Shown here one piece after another: positions 17,548 through 26,976 of a stretch of 64,000 nt of DNA. The notes beneath the pieces were generated by a model, which made no database searches, was not told where the DNA came from, and saw only the letters and a program-made list of their open reading frames with translations. The DNA is from JBCCMA01 sp045107005. Its GTDB lineage: Bacteria > Pseudomonadota > Gammaproteobacteria > Steroidobacterales > JBCCMA01. The stretch lies in assembly GCA_045107005.1 (NCBI GenBank), contig JBGCFP010000096.1, positions 7,587-71,586 of the forward strand. The letters are read 5' to 3'. A program made the translations under genes and the position numbers. The stretch's first letter is position 1. Each line of letters starts with the position of its first letter.

Positions 17548-19935
17548 ATGAAACTCTTTCGCAATATAAAAGCGGACAAACTGGCCAAGCAGCTGGTCAC
17601 CCTCCGGGATCACGACTCCAGCGACGCACAAAAAGCGATCGAAGCCCTCGCCAAAATTGGCGACCCGGCCGTGCCCAAAGTGATCGATGCCCTCCTGCTT
17701 GCCGACAAGCAACAGATGGTTAGCTTTGTTGAGCTTCTGGGGCGTCTGCTTAACGCCAAAAACGTTGATACCTATCTCGAAGCGCTGGCCGGTGACAGCA
17801 CGCGCGCCGTCGCCGGAGTGGCGTGGGCGCTTACCACCAACGATAACTACGACGCCAACAAACTGGTTGACCTCCTTGAGCGCGACGACATGCCCAAGGC
17901 CAAACTGTTTGAAATCATCGATGCACAAAAAGCACGCGTCGACGCGCGCAAGTTGTTACGCCAGGCCTACGAACTGCAGGCCAACGAAAAAGAGCAGTGC
18001 ATGAGCATCATCCATGAACTGGCGGATGACGCTCTGTTACCCGAGCTGATCACGCGGGTGGATGGCAAGGATCCGGTGATCCGCAGTCACATCATCACCA
18101 CGCTGGCGCGCTTTCGTACGCCCGAAGTGCAGAACGTGGTGCAAAAACAGCTGCGTGATCGCAGCAAACTGGTCCGCCAGGCGGCGCTGTCGGCGCTGGC
18201 AAAAATGGGCAAGGATCTCGACATCAGCGTGCTGTGCGAGCTGCTGCTCGACAGCGATATCGAAGTGCAGAACAAAGCGGTCGATGTGCTCATCCGTTTG
18301 GCCCATCCGGATACGCCGCGCTATCTGATCCAGGCGCTGCAGGATGAAAACGAATACGCCCGCCGGGCCGCGGTCGAAGTGCTCAACGAAGTGGCCAACA
18401 CCGACTCGATCAAGGATTTGCTCGATGCACTGCAAGACAGCGACTGGTGGGTGCGTTCGCGCGCGACCGATGCGCTGGCCAAAATTGGCGGCGATCGCGT
18501 GGTCGACGCGGTGCTTGAACTGATCAATGACGACGACGAGCACATTCGCCGCTCCGCCATCGAGATTCTCAACAGCACCAAGAGCGAGCGCGCGATCAAC
18601 TATTTGATGGACGCCACTCGCGACCCGGACTGGTGGGTCCGTGAGCGCTCGGTGGATGCGCTGGCCGACATGGGCGCTACCCAGGCGGTCCCGGCAATCC
18701 AGGCCATGCTGAACGGTCACCCGAAATCGATCCCAGCCGCCATCCGTGGCTTGAGCGCCCTGGGTGACAGCAAGGTCATTCCCGATCTGCTCAGCACGCT
18801 CGAACGTCGCGAGAAAGAGATTAAGATCGAAGCGGCCCACGCGCTGGCGAAACTTGCCACCGAACGCTACGCGCCGGAAATCGCCGGCGCCCTGGACCTG
18901 CAGAAGAATCAGGAAGACGCCCAAGTGGCCCAAGCCATGCAAAAGGCCCGCCAGGATATCGACCTGCGCTATTCCGCGACCGCGATCCAGGAAAACCTGC
19001 GGGCTGAGAAACTGGCGGAGCCGCAAAAGACACTGCTGCTGGACGACGCGCCCAAGAAAATTGCCGAAGTGGCGAAAAGCGCGCCGTCGCTGGACCTGGC
19101 CAAACTGGAAATCGGCCAGATCATCGACGACCGCTACAAATTTATCCAGCCGATTGGCAAGGGCGCGTTCGGCACCGTGATTCTGGTGGAAGATTCCATC
19201 GTCCAGGAAAGGCTCGTCCTGAAGTTCCTGAACAAGAACATTTCGTCGGATGAAGAAATGATGCAGCGGTTCGTGCACGAGCTGCGCTATTCGCGAAAGA
19301 TCACGCACAAGAACGTCATTCGTATTTACGATTTCCTGCATCTGAGCGGCCTGTATGCGATCTCGATGGAGTATTTCCCGTCGCACACGCTGCGTGGCGA
19401 AATCAAGGACGATCAACCATTGGATCCACAGCGTGCCGTCGCCATCGGTCGCGACATCGCTCTGGGTATGTCCGTCGCGCATCAGGTTGGTATCGTGCAT
19501 CGCGATCTCAAACCCGCCAACGTTCTGATCAACAACGACGGTCTGGTCAAAGTCGTGGATTTTGGCGTGGCGTCGGCGCAAGCGAGCGGCGACACGCAGC
19601 TGACCAAAACCGGCTATGTGATCGGTTCGCCGAAATACATGGCGCCGGAGCAAATTCTGGGCAAGAAAGTCGACCAGCGCGCCGACATTTACAGCCTCGG
19701 TATCATCCTCTACGAGCTTTTGAACGGGACACCGCCGTATACCAAAGGCGATCACATGTCGGTGATGTACCAGCACGTCCAGGGCGGCGCGACGCCGCTG
19801 GACAAAGCCAACCCCAACGTGCCCATGCCGATCGTCGAAATCGTCAACAAAGCGCTGGAAATCGACAAGGTCGACCGCTATCAATCGATGGACGATTTGC
19901 GCGACGATCTGGAAAATCAGCTCACGGCGGCCTGA
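17548..19935 (+). CDS. HEAT-repeat / serine-threonine protein kinase fusion
   Basis: 795 residues. Residues ~1-480 are tandem HEAT-type helical repeats (many copies of a ...AIxALAKIGD / VRxxAVEVLN / DWWVRxRAxDALAxxG pattern), including a twice-repeated DSDWWVR/DPDWWVR unit. Residues ~525-795 form a eukaryotic-like Ser/Thr kinase: glycine loop GKGAFGTV, Lys559 in LVLKFLN, catalytic HRDLKPAN (Asp653), metal-binding DFG (~671), APE and DIYSLGIILYELLNGTPPY. All catalytic residues are present. No transmembrane segment was seen, so it is cytoplasmic. It directly precedes pilT and pilU (98 bases), suggesting control of pilus retraction. Substrate and signal are unknown. Confidence 0.93.
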   Translation: MKLFRNIKADKLAKQLVTLRDHDSSDAQKAIEALAKIGDPAVPKVIDALLLADKQQMVSFVELLGRLLNAKNVDTYLEALAGDSTRAVAGVAWALTTNDNYDANKLVDLLERDDMPKAKLFEIIDAQKARVDARKLLRQAYELQANEKEQCMSIIHELADDALLPELITRVDGKDPVIRSHIITTLARFRTPEVQNVVQKQLRDRSKLVRQAALSALAKMGKDLDISVLCELLLDSDIEVQNKAVDVLIRLAHPDTPRYLIQALQDENEYARRAAVEVLNEVANTDSIKDLLDALQDSDWWVRSRATDALAKIGGDRVVDAVLELINDDDEHIRRSAIEILNSTKSERAINYLMDATRDPDWWVRERSVDALADMGATQAVPAIQAMLNGHPKSIPAAIRGLSALGDSKVIPDLLSTLERREKEIKIEAAHALAKLATERYAPEIAGALDLQKNQEDAQVAQAMQKARQDIDLRYSATAIQENLRAEKLAEPQKTLLLDDAPKKIAEVAKSAPSLDLAKLEIGQIIDDRYKFIQPIGKGAFGTVILVEDSIVQERLVLKFLNKNISSDEEMMQRFVHELRYSRKITHKNVIRIYDFLHLSGLYAISMEYFPSHTLRGEIKDDQPLDPQRAVAIGRDIALGMSVAHQVGIVHRDLKPANVLINNDGLVKVVDFGVASAQASGDTQLTKTGYVIGSPKYMAPEQILGKKVDQRADIYSLGIILYELLNGTPPYTKGDHMSVMYQHVQGGATPLDKANPNVPMPIVEIVNKALEIDKVDRYQSMDDLRDDLENQLTAA

Positions 19936-20033
19936 TTCGGCCCGCCGAACGTCAAAAAGTGATAACCGCCTCCCGATTTGGGCGGCCCCACGTGATGTAA
20001 ACTCCTCCCCTTCAGGCTAACTCGGAGAATTGT

Positions 20034-21134
20034 GTGTCTTCACGGATCGACGCGTTTTTAAAGCTGGCGCTCGCCCAGGGCTGCTCAGATATTCATCTGG
20101 CGGTTGGCGTGCCGCCGATGCTGCGCATGCGCGGCGACCTGATGCCGATCAAGTTTCGCGACCTGGGCGAAGCAGAACTCAATGGCTACGTCGACGAAAT
20201 CATGACCGAAGCCCAACGCAAGCTGTTCAGCGCGGGCAACGATCTGGACTTTTCTTACGTCACAGGTGAAGACGTCCGCTTTCGCGCTAACCTGTTTCAC
20301 AAAGACACGGGCCCCGGCGCCGTGTTCCGATACATCCCCAACGATATCCCTGAACTCGAAAAGCTGGGCTTGCCGCCGATCATTCGCTCGCTTACCGATT
20401 TGCACCAGGGCCTGATTCTGGTTACCGGTGCGACAGGCACCGGCAAGTCGACAACCCTGGCCTCAATGATCGACCACTTAAACAAGACTCGCCCGTTGAA
20501 CATCCTGAGCCTCGAAGACCCGATCGAGTTCGTGCATCCGAGCAAACGCGCGCAGGTGATTCAGCGCGAAGTCGGTACCCATCTGGACAGTTTTGCCGCG
20601 GGACTGCGCGCGGCACTGCGCGAAGATCCTGACGTCATTCTGGTGGGCGAGATGCGCGATGCCGAGACCATTTCGCTGGCCATGACCGCCGCCGAAACCG
20701 GTCACCTCGTGCTGGGCACCATGCACACCACCGGCGCGGTAAAGTCGATTGATCGTATCCTGGACGCCCTGCCCACCGAAGAGCGCGAACAGGCCAAGAG
20801 TTTTTTGTCGCAGAGCCTGCAAGCCGTCGTATCGCAAGTGCTGTGCAAGACACCCGATGGAAAAGGCCGCCGTGCAGCGCTGGAAATCATGGTCATGACG
20901 CGCGCGATCGGCAAACTAATCAGCCAGGACCAGACCCATTTGATTCCGTCACAGGTGCAAACCAGCAAACATTTGGGCATGCAGCTAATGGACCAGGCGC
21001 TGCTCGACCTGGTCACGTCGAAACAGATCGACCCGGATCAGGCGTATCTGTATGCCGATGAGAAAAAGCACTTTGAACGCTACGTCACCGACCGTTCGAT
21101 GCTTCCGGGTATCGAGCTTGGCGACACCGCGTAG
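20034..21134 (+). CDS. pilT: Type IV pilus retraction ATPase PilT
   Basis: 366-residue hexameric secretion ATPase powering pilus disassembly and twitching. Residues: SDIHLAVG N-terminal domain, Walker A TGATGTGKSTT, Asp box SLEDPIEFVH, Walker B REDPDVILVGEMRD, His box TMHTTGAVKSIDRI. A GTG at 20034 with GGAG 8 bases upstream is the start. Compared with PilU downstream it keeps the longer C-terminus. Order kinase-pilT-pilU with short gaps suggests one transcript. Confidence 0.93.
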   Translation: MSSRIDAFLKLALAQGCSDIHLAVGVPPMLRMRGDLMPIKFRDLGEAELNGYVDEIMTEAQRKLFSAGNDLDFSYVTGEDVRFRANLFHKDTGPGAVFRYIPNDIPELEKLGLPPIIRSLTDLHQGLILVTGATGTGKSTTLASMIDHLNKTRPLNILSLEDPIEFVHPSKRAQVIQREVGTHLDSFAAGLRAALREDPDVILVGEMRDAETISLAMTAAETGHLVLGTMHTTGAVKSIDRILDALPTEEREQAKSFLSQSLQAVVSQVLCKTPDGKGRRAALEIMVMTRAIGKLISQDQTHLIPSQVQTSKHLGMQLMDQALLDLVTSKQIDPDQAYLYADEKKHFERYVTDRSMLPGIELGDTA

Positions 21135-21155
21135 CGGCAAAGACAGGACACACGC

Positions 21156-22226
21156 ATGAACCACATTGACCCTTATCTCGACACTCTGCTCGAAAAGAAA
21201 GGCTCTGACCTGCACTTGATTGCCGGCGATCCTCCGCGCATTCGTCAATACGGTGATCTGACCAAAATCGCCGATGACGTGCTGCAGACCGATCCGACTG
21301 AAGAAATGCTGCGTCAGATCATGACCCCGAAAGCCGAAGCGGATTTTGATGCGCACGACGGGGCGGATTTCGCGTACAGCTACGGCGAAAATGGCCGATT
21401 TCGGGTCAACGTCTTTCGCCATCTGGGCGGCATGGGCGCCGTCCTGCGCGCGATCCCTGCCGGTGCGCTGACGCTCGAGCAGCTCAACGCGCCGCGTGCG
21501 CTCTACGACATGTGCCGGCAAAAACAGGGTCTGGTGCTGGTGACCGGCAAGACCGGTTCAGGCAAATCCACGACGCTCGCCGCCATGGTTGATTACATCA
21601 ACGCGAACACCAAAGGTCACATACTGACCATCGAGGATCCGATTGAATTTACCCATCAGCGTAAAGGCTGCCTGATCAGTCAGCGGCAAATTGGCGAACA
21701 TACGGCGTCGTTCGCCGCATCGCTCAAATCGGCGCTACGCGAAGATCCGGATGTCATTTTGGTGGGCGAGATGCGCGACCTGGAAACGGTTAGCATCGCT
21801 GTAACTGCGGCGGAAACCGGCATTCTGGTGATGGGCACGCTGCACACCAACAGCGCGGCGTCCACGGTCGACCGCATCATCAATACTTTCCCGTCGGACA
21901 AGCAGCCACATATCCGCACCATGCTCTCCACGTCGCTGCGGGGTGTCGTAGCGCAGCAGCTGGTCAAAAAGTCGAACGGTGACGGGCGGGTAGCGGCCAT
22001 GGAAATTCTGGTCAACAACAACGCCATCGGCAACCTGATCCGCCAGGGCAAAATCGATCAGATCGAAAACACCATCCAAAGCTCGGCTCAGGCCGGCATG
22101 CAAACCATGGACACGGCCTTGCGTGCGCTGGTCAGAAAGCGGGAAATCAGCGGCGAGCAGGCCTACCTCAAAGCCCTGAAAAAAGAGAACTTCAAGGATT
22201 TCGCACCGGCCGACGCCGAGCTTTAA
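21156..22226 (+). CDS. pilU: Type IV pilus retraction ATPase PilU
   Basis: 356-residue PilT paralogue that assists retraction. Motifs: SDLHLIAGDPPRIRQYG, Walker A TGKTGSGKSTT, IEDPIEFTH, Walker B EDPDVILVGEMRDLETV, THERE the His-box is GTLHTNSAASTVDRI. The substitutions TNSAAS in the His box and the GCLISQRQIGEHT segment separate PilU from PilT. ATG 21 bases after pilT stop. PilU usually needs PilT to work. Confidence 0.93.
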   Translation: MNHIDPYLDTLLEKKGSDLHLIAGDPPRIRQYGDLTKIADDVLQTDPTEEMLRQIMTPKAEADFDAHDGADFAYSYGENGRFRVNVFRHLGGMGAVLRAIPAGALTLEQLNAPRALYDMCRQKQGLVLVTGKTGSGKSTTLAAMVDYINANTKGHILTIEDPIEFTHQRKGCLISQRQIGEHTASFAASLKSALREDPDVILVGEMRDLETVSIAVTAAETGILVMGTLHTNSAASTVDRIINTFPSDKQPHIRTMLSTSLRGVVAQQLVKKSNGDGRVAAMEILVNNNAIGNLIRQGKIDQIENTIQSSAQAGMQTMDTALRALVRKREISGEQAYLKALKKENFKDFAPADAEL

Positions 22227-22253
22227 ACCGAAGAAGCTCGCCAGCGGCTATGG

Positions 22254-22259
22254 CATAAT
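22254..22259 (+). promoter_or_regulatory. Candidate extended -10 for metG
   Basis: TGGCATAAT (TGn extension plus CATAAT) lies about 30 bases before the metG ATG and after the pilU stop, allowing metG-rsx transcription independent of pilTU. Confidence 0.35.
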
Positions 22260-22287
22260 CGGGCGCTGTTTCACAAAGCACCCGATC

Positions 22288-24312
22288 ATGTCCGACCAGC
22301 CGCGCAAAATCTTTGTCTCTCACGCCTTGCCCTACGCCAATGGCTCGATTCATCTGGGGCACATGGTGGGCTATACCCAATCCGACATCTGGGTTCGGTT
22401 TCAGCGCATGCGCGGTCACGAGTGCCACTACGTGTCGGCCACCGATGCACACGGTACGCCCGTCATGTTGCGCGCTCGCGATGAGGGCATCACGCCGGAA
22501 GCGCTGATCACGCGCATGCAGGCCGAGCAGGCGCAGGATTTTGTCGACTTCCACGTCGAGTTCGACAACTTCACCTCGACACACGCGGACGAAAACAAGG
22601 CGCTGGTCGAGCAAATGTATCGGGCACTGCGCGAAGCCGGTCATATCGAATCCCGCGTCATCACTCAGGCGTATGACGAACAGGAAGGCATGTTTTTGCC
22701 CGATCGCTACGTGCGCGGCACCTGCCCGCGCTGCGCCGCACCGGATCAGTACGGCGACAACTGCGAAAACTGCAGCGCCACTTACGACCCGCTCGACCTG
22801 ATCGATCCGATATCGGTGGTGTCTGGCGCCACGCCTGTGGCACGCGAGACGGAACATCTGTTCTTCAAACTCACGCACTTCGAGCAAGTGCTGCGCGACT
22901 GGCTGGCTAACGACACGGTGGATCCGGGCGTCGCCAATAAACTCGCGGAGTGGTTCGAAGACGGGCTCAAGGACTGGAATATTTCGCGCGACGAGCCCTA
23001 CTTTGGCTTTCGCATTCCCGACACCGAAGACAAGTACTTCTATGTCTGGCTGGACGCACCCATTGGCTATCTGGGCAGCTTCAAACAACTGTGCGATCGC
23101 AAAGGGTTATCGTTCGACGAGTATTGGCGAGAAGACAGTGATACTGAGGCATATCACTTTATCGGCAAAGACATCGTTTACTTCCACTGTCTGTTCTGGC
23201 CAGCGGTGCTCAAAGGTGCCGGCATGCGCTTGCCAACGGCGGTGAGCACACACGGCTTCCTCACCTACAACAAGAGCAAAATGTCGAAGAGTCGCGGTAC
23301 CCTCATCGGCGCGCGCACGTATCTCGATCATCTGCGCCCCGAGTATCTGCGCTACTACTTTTTCGCGAAACTCGGGCCGAGCATCGATAATTTCGATTTC
23401 AACCCTGACGATTTTGTCGCGCGCGTTAACTCGGATTTGATCGGTAAGTTTGTCAACATTGCCAGTCGATGCGCCGGTTTCATTCACAAAATGTTCGACG
23501 GCGAGCTGGCCCCGGCGCTCCACGATGAAGCGCTGTTCAGCGCAGCCGTTGACGCCGGCGATACCATCGCCGCGCATTACGAAGCGCGGCGCTTTGGCCA
23601 AGCCGCGCGCGACATCATGGCGATCGCCGACCAGGCCAATCGCTACATCGACGAACACAAGCCGTGGACGATGGTCAAGGACTCCGAGCAACGCGCTGCC
23701 GTGCAGGCCATTTGCACGCAGGGTCTCAATCAGTTTCGCGTTCTGCTGGTGTACCTGCAGCCCGTCATGCCCAAGCTGGTTGCCCAAGCCGCCACTTTCC
23801 TCGACACCGATTGCACCACCTGGGACGCGCGCTGCGAGCCGCTGCTCGGCACCCGCATTCAACGCTATGAGCCGCTGCTCCAACGCATCGACAGCGCGAC
23901 GCTCGCCAAGATTGTCGAGATCGAGCGAGAGAAATTCGAAGCGCTTAATCCGCCAACCCCGGAGACACCGGCGTTGGACATCGCACCGACCATTGGCATC
24001 GACGACTTTACGAAAATAGATCTGCGCGTTGCTCGCATTGTCAAAGCGCAGCACGTCGACGGTGCGAAGAAGCTGCTTCAGCTGACGTTGGACCTTGGCG
24101 GCGAGCAGCGCAACGTCTTCGCCGGCATCAAGAAAGCCTACGCACCGGAAGATCTTGAAGGACGACTGACGGTAATGGTCGCCAACCTCGCGCCGCGCAA
24201 GATGCGCTTCGGTATGTCCGAAGGCATGGTGCTAGCTGCCAGCGGCGACGACGACGGTGTTTTTATCCTGAATCCGGACAGTGGTGCAGAGCCCGGCATG
24301 CGGGTGAAATAA
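22288..24312 (+). CDS. metG: Methionyl-tRNA synthetase
   Basis: 674 residues. Catalytic domain with HALPYANGSIHLGH (HIGH-type), zinc-binding knuckle CPRCAAPDQYGDNCENC (~145-165), KMSKSRG (KMSKS loop, ~335) and an anticodon-binding helical domain. The last ~105 residues form the Trbp111-like tRNA-binding/dimerisation domain (DFTKIDLRVARIV...GMVLAASG). Long, zinc-containing dimeric form. It leads into rsxA with a 26-base gap. Confidence 0.98.
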   Translation: MSDQPRKIFVSHALPYANGSIHLGHMVGYTQSDIWVRFQRMRGHECHYVSATDAHGTPVMLRARDEGITPEALITRMQAEQAQDFVDFHVEFDNFTSTHADENKALVEQMYRALREAGHIESRVITQAYDEQEGMFLPDRYVRGTCPRCAAPDQYGDNCENCSATYDPLDLIDPISVVSGATPVARETEHLFFKLTHFEQVLRDWLANDTVDPGVANKLAEWFEDGLKDWNISRDEPYFGFRIPDTEDKYFYVWLDAPIGYLGSFKQLCDRKGLSFDEYWREDSDTEAYHFIGKDIVYFHCLFWPAVLKGAGMRLPTAVSTHGFLTYNKSKMSKSRGTLIGARTYLDHLRPEYLRYYFFAKLGPSIDNFDFNPDDFVARVNSDLIGKFVNIASRCAGFIHKMFDGELAPALHDEALFSAAVDAGDTIAAHYEARRFGQAARDIMAIADQANRYIDEHKPWTMVKDSEQRAAVQAICTQGLNQFRVLLVYLQPVMPKLVAQAATFLDTDCTTWDARCEPLLGTRIQRYEPLLQRIDSATLAKIVEIEREKFEALNPPTPETPALDIAPTIGIDDFTKIDLRVARIVKAQHVDGAKKLLQLTLDLGGEQRNVFAGIKKAYAPEDLEGRLTVMVANLAPRKMRFGMSEGMVLAASGDDDGVFILNPDSGAEPGMRVK

Positions 24313-24338
24313 CCGCGGCAACCCAAAAGGGAAACGCG

Positions 24339-24920
24339 ATGACCGATTTGTGGCTCATCCTGATTTCGACCGTGCTGGTCAACAACCTGGTATTGACGCG
24401 TTTTCTTGGGCTATGCCCGATGCTTGGCGCCAGCCGGTCGCTTGCTGCCGCCGTGGCCATGTCGTTCGCCACCGCTTTTGTTCTGACCGTGTCCTGCGCG
24501 CTGACCTGGCTGGTGCAGCGCTACCTGCTTGAACCTTTCGCCATCGAATACTTGCGCCTGCTCGTGTTCATCACGTTAATCGCCGCGCTCGCACAACTGA
24601 CGGACACGCTGGTGAGTGAAATCAATCCGCTGCTGCACCGAATCCTCGGCTTGTACGTGCCGCTAATTGCCAGCAACTGCGCTTGCCTCGACGTCGGCGT
24701 GCTCAACGTAATGGAAGCCCGCTCGTTTGTGCACGCGGTGGTCTACGGGTTTGGCACCGCAGCGGGTTTTGCGCTCGTGTTGATCGTGTTCGCCGGCGCG
24801 CGTGAGCGCCTCGCCAATCCAGCCGTCCCACTGGCGTTTCGTGGTGCCGGTATCGCGCTGGTGACGGCCGGTATGCTGTCGCTGGCGTTCATGGGTTTTG
24901 CCGGCGTTGGTGGCGTTTAG
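24339..24920 (+). CDS. rsxA: Electron transport complex subunit RsxA/RnfA
   Basis: 193-residue integral membrane subunit (about six segments) of the Rnf/Rsx ion-motive ferredoxin:NAD oxidoreductase. Signature VNNLVLTRFLGLCPMLGASR and IASNCACLDVGVLN contain the membrane cysteine region that binds the intramembrane Fe-S site together with RsxE. The first gene of an intact A-B-C-D-G-E set. The stop overlaps the GTG of rsxB. Confidence 0.96.
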   Translation: MTDLWLILISTVLVNNLVLTRFLGLCPMLGASRSLAAAVAMSFATAFVLTVSCALTWLVQRYLLEPFAIEYLRLLVFITLIAALAQLTDTLVSEINPLLHRILGLYVPLIASNCACLDVGVLNVMEARSFVHAVVYGFGTAAGFALVLIVFAGARERLANPAVPLAFRGAGIALVTAGMLSLAFMGFAGVGGV

Positions 24921-25417
24921 TGCTCGCCGCCCTCGCGCTGGGACTGCTCGTTGCGACGCTCGCGACCGCTCTGGCATGGCGGTCTTCCGCGACGCCCGCT
25001 GGCGATCCGGTCGCAAGACAAATCGACGCGCTGTTGCCGCAAACGCAATGCGAACAGTGCTCTTACCCCGGCTGCAAACCGTACGCGCAAGCCATTGCGC
25101 GCGGCGCTGCCGACATCAATCGCTGCCCGCCCGGCGGCCAACAGACGGTTGACGCCCTTGCGCGCCTGCTCAATCGGCCAACGTTGCCGCTGGCGGTACC
25201 GCCGCCGGGGCCGGCGCCGGTCGCGCTGATCGAAGAAGACCTGTGTATTGGTTGTGCGCTGTGCATCAAGGCCTGCCCGGTGGATGCGATCGTTGGCGCG
25301 GCGAAACGCATGCATACGGTCATCGCCAGCGACTGCACCGGTTGCGAACTGTGTTTGCCGCCCTGCCCGGTCGACTGCATTTCGCTGGTCAGCGCCAACA
25401 AGGACGTGCGCGCGTGA
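24920..25417 (+). CDS. rsxB: Electron transport complex subunit RsxB/RnfB
   Basis: 165 residues: N-terminal membrane anchor (1-20), a four-cysteine [4Fe-4S] site (QCEQCSYPGC...C), then two ferredoxin-type [4Fe-4S] motifs, CIGCALCIKACP and CTGCELCLPPCP. It relays electrons into the Rsx complex. GTG start overlapping the rsxA TAG. Slightly shorter than E. coli RsxB because the C-terminal tail is short, but all ligands are present. Confidence 0.95.
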   Translation: MLAALALGLLVATLATALAWRSSATPAGDPVARQIDALLPQTQCEQCSYPGCKPYAQAIARGAADINRCPPGGQQTVDALARLLNRPTLPLAVPPPGPAPVALIEEDLCIGCALCIKACPVDAIVGAAKRMHTVIASDCTGCELCLPPCPVDCISLVSANKDVRA

Positions 25418-26976
25418 GCGCCCTATTGCATCCTGTGCCGGGCGGTCTTCGTCTGACGCGTCGCCCGTCGCTCGACGGTGGCATCAAAACCCTGCCAACA
25501 CCTCGCCAAGTGGTACTGCCACTGAACCAGCATGCGGGGCGTCCGGCACTGCCGGTTGTCAGCGTTGGAGACTCGGTGACGCGCGGACAGTGCGTCGGTA
25601 AGGCCGATGGCGTCATTAGCGTGTCGGTCCACGCGAGCGTTGCGGGCACCGTCACCGCCATCGAGTCGCGCCCTGTGCCGGGCTGCGAAGCGGGGCCGTC
25701 ACCGTGCGTAATCATCGACGCCGCCGGGCAACAGGACCAACAGCGGCCGGAGCCGCTCGACCACGATTACCATTTGGACGAACCCTCGCGGTTGCGTCAG
25801 GTCGTCAGCGATGCGGGCATTGCAGGTCTTGGCGGCGCGGTTTTTCCGACCGCAGTCAAACTGGCTGCCGAAGTCGACATGCGACTCCAAACGTTAATCA
25901 TCAACGGTGCGGAGTGCGACCCGGCCATCAGTTGCGACGATGCGCTCATGCGCGAATACGCCAGCGAGATTGTCGCTGGCGCCCGTTGCATGCTGCATAT
26001 TCTGCAGGTCAATCGCTGCATCATTGCCACCAAATCCGACAATGCCGCGGCAGGTCAGGCGATGAAGCAGGCGGTCACGGCCTGTGACGATGAGCGCGTT
26101 ACCTGGCGTCAGGTGCCCGGCATCTATCCACAAGGCGGTGAGCGTCAGTTGATTCAGCGCCTGAGCGGTCTGGAAGTGCCCAGTGACGGTCTGCCACTGG
26201 ACATCGGGTTTTTGTGCCACAACGTGGCGACGGCCAGAGCGGTTTACCGCGCTGTCGAATTTGGCGAACCGCTGACCGACCGCGTCGTCGCCGTACGCGG
26301 CAAAGCCGTGACCCATCCGCAGCATGTGTTGGTGCCCTTGGGCACACCCATTGCGGATGTCATCGCCTTTTGCGGCGGCTACGCGGGCACGCCCACCCGC
26401 CTGGTCATGGGCGGCGAGATGATGGGCATCGCGCTCAGCTCCGATGAGCTACCGGTCGTCAAAGCCTGCAATGCGCTGCTGGTCATGGACGCGAGCGAGA
26501 CGCCGTCGTCGCCCGCGCCGGATCCGTGCATTCGCTGCGGCGACTGTGCAACAGTGTGCCCGGCGTCGTTGCAGCCGCAGCAGTTGCACTGGCACAGCGC
26601 CGCGCGTGATCTGGATCAACTGGTGGCTCGCCATCTGTTCGATTGCATTGAGTGCGGTTGCTGCGATCTGGTGTGCCCGAGTCACATTCCTCTTACCGAA
26701 CAGTTTCGCGCCGCCAAACGCGACGTGCATCACCGCGACGCCGCGCACGTCACGGCCCAGCACGCGCGACGTCGTTTTGAGCAACGCAACGCGCGGCTGG
26801 AGCGCCTGAAGGCGCAGCGCGATGCTCGGCGCGCCGCGCGCACGGCCAAGCCCCCGCCGAGTGTTACGCCAAAACAGGAAAACGCGCCCGGCCCATCGCG
26901 CAAGGATGAAATCCGAGCCGCTGTCGAGCGTGCAAAAGCCCGTCGTGCGCAGCGCGAGAACGACCGTGAAGTTTGA
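25414..26976 (+). CDS. rsxC: Electron transport complex subunit RsxC/RnfC
   Basis: 520 residues from the GTG at 25414, which overlaps the rsxB stop (GTGA). Peripheral NADH/FMN-binding subunit with the N-terminal DGGIKTLP motif, glycine-rich GGAVFPTAVKL, NGAECDPAISCDD, and two [4Fe-4S] motifs CIRCGDCATVCP and CIECGCCDLVCP. The C-terminal ~80 residues are a basic Arg/Ala coiled-coil-like tail, short compared with the long repeats in enterobacterial RsxC. Confidence 0.95.
   Translation: MSALLHPVPGGLRLTRRPSLDGGIKTLPTPRQVVLPLNQHAGRPALPVVSVGDSVTRGQCVGKADGVISVSVHASVAGTVTAIESRPVPGCEAGPSPCVIIDAAGQQDQQRPEPLDHDYHLDEPSRLRQVVSDAGIAGLGGAVFPTAVKLAAEVDMRLQTLIINGAECDPAISCDDALMREYASEIVAGARCMLHILQVNRCIIATKSDNAAAGQAMKQAVTACDDERVTWRQVPGIYPQGGERQLIQRLSGLEVPSDGLPLDIGFLCHNVATARAVYRAVEFGEPLTDRVVAVRGKAVTHPQHVLVPLGTPIADVIAFCGGYAGTPTRLVMGGEMMGIALSSDELPVVKACNALLVMDASETPSSPAPDPCIRCGDCATVCPASLQPQQLHWHSAARDLDQLVARHLFDCIECGCCDLVCPSHIPLTEQFRAAKRDVHHRDAAHVTAQHARRRFEQRNARLERLKAQRDARRAARTAKPPPSVTPKQENAPGPSRKDEIRAAVERAKARRAQRENDREV

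Noticed and set aside
18037..19884. Long minus-strand open frame (615 codons) across the HEAT-kinase gene
   Set aside because: Antisense shadow of a GC-rich gene; composition (many Arg/His/Gln/Asp) and no homology-like motifs.
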